A stretch of DNA of 9,922 nucleotides, from assembly GCA_003447785.1 (NCBI GenBank), contig DLYJ01000081.1, forward strand, positions 1 through 9,922, read 5' to 3'. Source of the stretch: Treponema sp. (GTDB taxonomy: Bacteria > Spirochaetota > Spirochaetia > Treponematales > Treponemataceae). Positions 6,852-9,922 of the stretch are shown in pieces (the stretch's first letter is position 1; each line of letters begins with the position of its first letter). The position numbers were made by a program, and so were the translations under genes. Below the pieces are notes generated by a model that worked only from the letters and a program-made list of their open reading frames with translations, did not search any database and was not told the DNA's origin.

Positions 6852-6910
6852 AAAATTTTTTAAAAATTTTTTGGCCGAATTGCGTTGCAGTTTGGACTAA
6901 AAGTTATACA
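6852..6910 (+). promoter_or_regulatory. A/T-tract region with possible hppA promoter
   Basis: Two A4-5T6 tracts (6852-6861 and 6862-6872) stand about one helical turn apart and should bend the DNA or act like an UP element. Directly downstream are a weak -35 candidate TTGCGT (6880-6885) and a -10 candidate TATACA (6905-6910) at a rather long spacing of 19. The 161-nt gap after the radical SAM gene contains no recognisable terminator, so readthrough into hppA also remains possible. Confidence 0.3.
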
Positions 6911-6932
6911 TACCGGGTTACCGGATTTTGTC

Positions 6933-6949
6933 GGGGGAAAAGATTTATG
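6933..6949 (+). promoter_or_regulatory. Shine-Dalgarno that fixes the hppA start
   Basis: GGGGGA at 6933-6938 lies eight bases before the ATG at 6947. The frame stays open upstream to 6731, inside the radical SAM gene, but the added residues show no membrane-pyrophosphatase character, so 6947 is the start. Confidence 0.8.
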
Positions 6950-9112
6950 AATCTTTCCGTATTGCTTTTGCTTGCTGCCTGTCTGGCACTTGCTTACGCT
7001 ACATTTAACTTCTTTAAGGTAAAATCCCTGGAAGAAGGAAACGAAACAATGCAGAAAATTGCTGCATATATTCGTGGGGGTGCTAATACCTTTATTAGCA
7101 TCGAATACAGAATTCTTGCAATTGTTGTACTTATCGTTGCAGTAATTGTCTGGCTCGCTCTTGACTGGTACGTTGCTGCTGCCTTGATTATTGGCTCTGT
7201 TATGTCAGGGCTGGCAGGTCTTGTTGGTATGAAGATTGCTACTTATGCAAACGTTCGTGTAACTAACGAAGCTAACAAAACAAAGAATATCGGTCAGACT
7301 TTGAAAGTTGCTTTCCGCGGTGGTTCTGTAATGGGACTCTGTGTTGCAGGTTTTGCACTTCTTGGTCTTTCAATTGTTGTAGTAGTATTTGGTTATGTTC
7401 TCGGCTGGATTGATGTTACAGCTACAACTCCGGCCTGGCTCACAAAAATCGAACTCGTAAAATTCCCTAACGTTCTTACAGGATACGCTCTCGGCTGTTC
7501 AATGGTTGCCATGTTCAACCGTGTTGGCGGTGGTATTTATACAAAGGCCGCTGATATGGGTGCTGACCTTGTTGGTAAAACAGAAGCACACATTCCTGAA
7601 GATGATCCTCGTAACCCTGCTACAATCGCAGATAACGTTGGTGATAACGTTGGTGACGTTGCAGGTCTTGGTTCTGACCTTCTTGAATCTTATGTAGCAT
7701 CCATCGTTGCTGCAATCGCTCTCGGATACAACCTTATCAAACATGCAAATGTTGCCGGTGAATCTTTGTCAGCTCTGTACACATATCCGCTGGCATTCGC
7801 TGCCCTCGGACTTATTTCATGTGTTGTTGGTGTTGCTTCTCTTCTCGTACGCAACCTTTCTAAATCAAAGAATGTTCACAGCCAGTTGAATGGTGCAACA
7901 TATGTTGGTGCAGCCCTTACTCTGGTTGCAGGTGCTCTTCTTGCATACAAGCTCTTTGCCGGTTCAGTTGACTATAAAGACCTGGGATTCAAGTTTGGTG
8001 CCCTTAGCCCATGGATTGGTGCTGCTGTAGGTATCATTGCAGGTATCCTTATCGGTATCCTCGCTGAATACTACACATCAAGCGACTACAAACCAACAAA
8101 GGTTCTCGCAGAAGCTTCTAAAGAAGGACCAGCACTTACAATTACATCAGGTCTTGCCCTCGGTATGCGTTCCTGCATGGCTCCTTGTATCGTTCTGGGA
8201 ATCGGTATCATCGTAGCTTACTACACAGCAGGTCTCTACGGCGTTGCTATGTCAGCTATGGGTATGCTTTCTTTCGTAGCACTTACAGTTTCTGTTGATA
8301 CATACGGTCCAATTTCTGACAATGCCGGCGGTATTGCCGAAATGAGTGAACTTGACGAAAGTGTTCGTGACATTACTGATACTCTCGATGCTGTTGGTAA
8401 CACAACTGCTGCTATCGGTAAGGGATTTGCCATCGGTTCTGGTGGTCTTGCAGCACTCGCTCTCATGCTTTCTTATATGTATTCTCTTCCAGGAGAATCA
8501 GTTGTTAACGGTCTTCCAACTCTTAACATCATGGAACCAATGACTCTGGCCGGCGCTATCGTTGGTGGTGCCCTTCCATTCTTCTTCTCAGGTATGCTTA
8601 TCGACGCTGTTGCAATCGCAGCACGCAAGATGGTAGAAGAAGTTCGCCGCCAGTTCAGGGAACACCCGGCTATCCTCGAAGGTAAGGAAGATCCTGATCA
8701 CAACACATGTATCAAGATTTCTACAGAAGGTTCTATCGGACAGATGAAGGTTCCTGCTTTGATGGCAGTAATTATCCCTGTTGTTGCAGGTCTCCTCTTC
8801 GGTGCACACTTTGTCGGCGGTATCCTTATCGGTTCAACAATCGCATCAATCATGATTGCTATCTTTACAGGTAACGCTGGTGGTGCATGGGATAACGGTA
8901 AAAAATACATCGAACAGGGTGGTATTCCTGGTGCAGGTAAGGGAACTCCTGTACATGATGCAGCTGTAGTAGGTGACACTGTTGGTGACCCTCTCAAAGA
9001 TACAGTTGGTCCATGTATGGATATCTTTATCAAGATTATGTCTACAGTTTCTTTAGTGGCTGTAAGCGTATTCGCAAAATACAACCTCTGGGCAATATTG
9101 TTTAACAACTAG
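6947..9112 (+). CDS. hppA: Membrane-bound ion-translocating pyrophosphatase, K+-dependent type
   Basis: The enzyme hydrolyses cytoplasmic pyrophosphate and uses the energy to pump H+ and/or Na+ across the cytoplasmic membrane. The 721-residue product is almost wholly composed of hydrophobic helices (about 16 expected for the family). The substrate site is intact: GGGIYTKAADMGADLVGK (194-211), the acidic EDDPRNPATIADNVGDNVGD run (218-237) and the C-terminal HDAAVVGDTVGDPLKDTVGP (670-689). Residues A488 and G491 in the GNTTAAIGKG motif (484-493) are the K+-dependent signature; K+-independent enzymes carry Lys and Thr there. NVGDVAG, with Val rather than Cys, fits the same class. E247 in LLESY is the helix-6 gate glutamate position typical of Na+-pumping and many bacterial enzymes. 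A Na+ or Na+/H+ pump is therefore plausible, but ion choice cannot be read from sequence alone. Codon use suggests high expression. It is followed by a convergent chemoreceptor gene. Confidence 0.96.
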   Translation: MNLSVLLLLAACLALAYATFNFFKVKSLEEGNETMQKIAAYIRGGANTFISIEYRILAIVVLIVAVIVWLALDWYVAAALIIGSVMSGLAGLVGMKIATYANVRVTNEANKTKNIGQTLKVAFRGGSVMGLCVAGFALLGLSIVVVVFGYVLGWIDVTATTPAWLTKIELVKFPNVLTGYALGCSMVAMFNRVGGGIYTKAADMGADLVGKTEAHIPEDDPRNPATIADNVGDNVGDVAGLGSDLLESYVASIVAAIALGYNLIKHANVAGESLSALYTYPLAFAALGLISCVVGVASLLVRNLSKSKNVHSQLNGATYVGAALTLVAGALLAYKLFAGSVDYKDLGFKFGALSPWIGAAVGIIAGILIGILAEYYTSSDYKPTKVLAEASKEGPALTITSGLALGMRSCMAPCIVLGIGIIVAYYTAGLYGVAMSAMGMLSFVALTVSVDTYGPISDNAGGIAEMSELDESVRDITDTLDAVGNTTAAIGKGFAIGSGGLAALALMLSYMYSLPGESVVNGLPTLNIMEPMTLAGAIVGGALPFFFSGMLIDAVAIAARKMVEEVRRQFREHPAILEGKEDPDHNTCIKISTEGSIGQMKVPALMAVIIPVVAGLLFGAHFVGGILIGSTIASIMIAIFTGNAGGAWDNGKKYIEQGGIPGAGKGTPVHDAAVVGDTVGDPLKDTVGPCMDIFIKIMSTVSLVAVSVFAKYNLWAILFNN

Positions 9113-9137
9113 TCCATAATTAACTGATAAAACAAAA

Positions 9138-9195
9138 GGCCTTAAGTTCTGTGCAACGCACCAGTGCAGCGCACAGGACTTAAGGCCCTTTTTTT
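9138..9195. terminator. Intrinsic terminator between convergent hppA and chemoreceptor genes
   Basis: A 17-bp stem pairs 9138-9154 with 9171-9187, with one T-G wobble (9148 with 9177) and a 16-base loop holding a small GCA/TGC inner repeat. A seven-T run (9189-9195) follows on the + strand, ending hppA transcription. On the - strand the stem is followed by TTTTGTTTT, so it can also end the chemoreceptor transcript. The wobble becomes an A-C mismatch there, so the + strand form should be the stronger one. Confidence 0.9.
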
Positions 9196-9289
9196 AGTGT
9201 ACAAAACTATGTGCTTTGTTTACTGTAAATGATAGTTCGGCTGCGCCTGATACTGGTTTTATTCTATAGCCGTCTTCTTTTTAGGAATC
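9196..9289. other. Short AT-rich intergenic stretch
   Basis: This is the stretch between the terminator and the chemoreceptor stop codon. It holds a nested inverted repeat: AACTAT (9205-9210) with ATAGTT (9232-9237), and TTTAC (9219-9223) with GTAAA (9225-9229). A loosely spaced CGGCT/AGCCG pair (9238-9242 and 9268-9272) follows. No open reading frame or RNA gene was recognised. Function unknown, possibly only 3' untranslated sequence. Confidence 0.3.
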
Positions 9290-9922
9290 TTAAACCTTGA
9301 ACAGGTCAATCTGGGAACCGATCTGCATGATTGAAGACTCAACCTGTTTTGATACGTCACCAAGTGTGGCGCCGGTTTCGTTAATCTTCTTTGCACCGAT
9401 TTCCATTTCTTTCATACTGGTGTTCATTACTTCTGTTGCTTCGCTCAGGTTTGTCATTACGGAAACGATTTGGTTGCTTTCCTTTGCCATTGAGTGAGAA
9501 GAATCACGAACTTCAGTACTTGTGTTATTCAGGTCGCGCAGGGCTTCTATAATCTGTTTTGAACCTTCATCCTGCTCTTCCATGGCCGAATGAATGTGGA
9601 GTACGAGCTGATCGGTCTCTTTTAGGCGCGTAGACACGTCTGAGAGGGCCGTGCTGGCCTCTTCTGATGATGAAACGACATCTACTATGGATGACTGAAT
9701 ATTGTTCAGCTGGTCGCCGATTATGTGCGACTGGGAAGAAGATGTTTCTGAAAGTTTTCGGATTTCGTCTGCAACAACCGCAAAACCTTTACCTGCTTCT
9801 CCCGCGTGAGCCGCTTCGATTGCAGCGTTCATGGCGAGGAGGTTGGTCTGTTCAGCGATTGCCGAGATAGCGGCATTTGCTTCCTGGAGCATCTGTGACT
9901 GCTCTTCAATTTGTTTGATTCG
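9290..9922 (-). CDS. Partial methyl-accepting chemotaxis protein (C-terminal signalling domain)
   Basis: Chemoreceptors pass ligand signals to CheA/CheW and so control flagellar rotation. The reading frame runs off the right edge (10 codons upstream of the internal ATG at 9892 are open and in family register), so the start lies outside the window and 210 C-terminal residues are visible. The highly conserved hairpin tip is present near the visible N-terminus ([19 protein letters not shown], then [16 protein letters not shown]). It is followed by about 150 residues of Ser/Glu/Thr-rich descending coiled coil containing the expected methylation region. The C-terminus ends IDLFKV and has no NWxxF pentapeptide tether for CheR/CheB. 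The sensor domain, and hence the ligand and the membrane or cytosolic location, cannot be judged. It is convergent with hppA. Confidence 0.95.
   Translation of the reverse strand, partial: RIKQIEEQSQMLQEANAAISAIAEQTNLLAMNAAIEAAHAGEAGKGFAVVADEIRKLSETSSSQSHIIGDQLNNIQSSIVDVVSSSEEASTALSDVSTRLKETDQLVLHIHSAMEEQDEGSKQIIEALRDLNNTSTEVRDSSHSMAKESNQIVSVMTNLSEATEVMNTSMKEMEIGAKKINETGATLGDVSKQVESSIMQIGSQIDLFKV

Noticed and set aside
6911..6925. CCGG-GTTA-CCGG mini-hairpin in the hppA leader
   Set aside because: A four-base stem is too short to claim a regulatory structure.
6731..6946. Upstream extension of the hppA frame overlapping the radical SAM gene
   Set aside because: It adds 72 residues unlike any membrane pyrophosphatase N-terminus, and a good Shine-Dalgarno precedes the ATG at 6947.
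8698..9108. 136-codon open frame on the - strand inside hppA
   Set aside because: It is antisense to the most conserved part of hppA, has no family resemblance, and its openness follows from the biased codon use of hppA.
1..9922. Search for CRISPR, insertion sequences, tRNA genes, toxin-antitoxin pairs and defence genes
   Set aside because: No repeated spacer arrays, terminal inverted repeats, transposase motifs, tRNA cloverleaf or defence-type protein motifs were seen by eye.

Overview
The window looks like a spirochaete chromosome segment, most probably from a Treponema-type organism. The evidence is the block flbB-fliK-flgD-flgE, which is the spirochaetal periplasmic-flagellum gene order, and a FlgE hook protein that closely follows the treponemal pattern. 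That includes the single cysteine (C178) and the lysine (K165) used for lysinoalanine cross-linking in Treponema denticola hooks. Base composition is moderately AT-rich and genes are tightly packed. I cannot name the species.

Layout. (1) 1-1760: 3' part of a large gene, open at the left edge. Its product looks like a beta-strand-rich (propeller-like) N-terminal part followed by an outer-membrane beta-barrel ending in a C-terminal Trp. (2) 1814-5786: four flagellar genes on the + strand: flbB (collar/motor-associated membrane protein), fliK (hook-length control), flgD (hook cap) and flgE (hook). A sigma70-like promoter candidate precedes flbB, and two hairpins fill the fliK-flgD gap. A hairpin overlapping the flgE stop codon and a strong intrinsic terminator with a GAAA loop end the block. 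(3) 5862-6785: a radical SAM protein of the YhcC/YtqA (TIGR01212) family, starting 24 nt after the terminator T-run with no visible Shine-Dalgarno. (4) 6947-9112: a complete membrane-bound ion-pumping pyrophosphatase with the sequence marks of the K+-dependent class. (5) 9138-9195: a long hairpin terminator between convergent genes. (6) 9290-9922 on the - strand: C-terminal signalling half of a methyl-accepting chemotaxis protein whose start lies beyond the right edge.

How they fit together. FlgD caps and polymerises FlgE into the hook, FliK sets its length, and FlbB belongs to the cytoplasmic-membrane/periplasmic collar around the motor. The chemoreceptor is functionally related to motility but is a separate convergent unit. 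The radical SAM enzyme and the pyrophosphatase have no evident link to flagella. The flagellar block stops after flgE, whereas other spirochaetes continue into flbD-motA-motB.

I do not see a previously undescribed multi-gene system here. The best leads are the FlgE cross-link residues, the truncated flagellar operon, the paired hairpins before flgD, the unusual start of the radical SAM gene, and the uncharacterised outer-membrane protein beside flbB. No gap exceeds 177 nt. No tRNA, rRNA, CRISPR or insertion sequence was seen.
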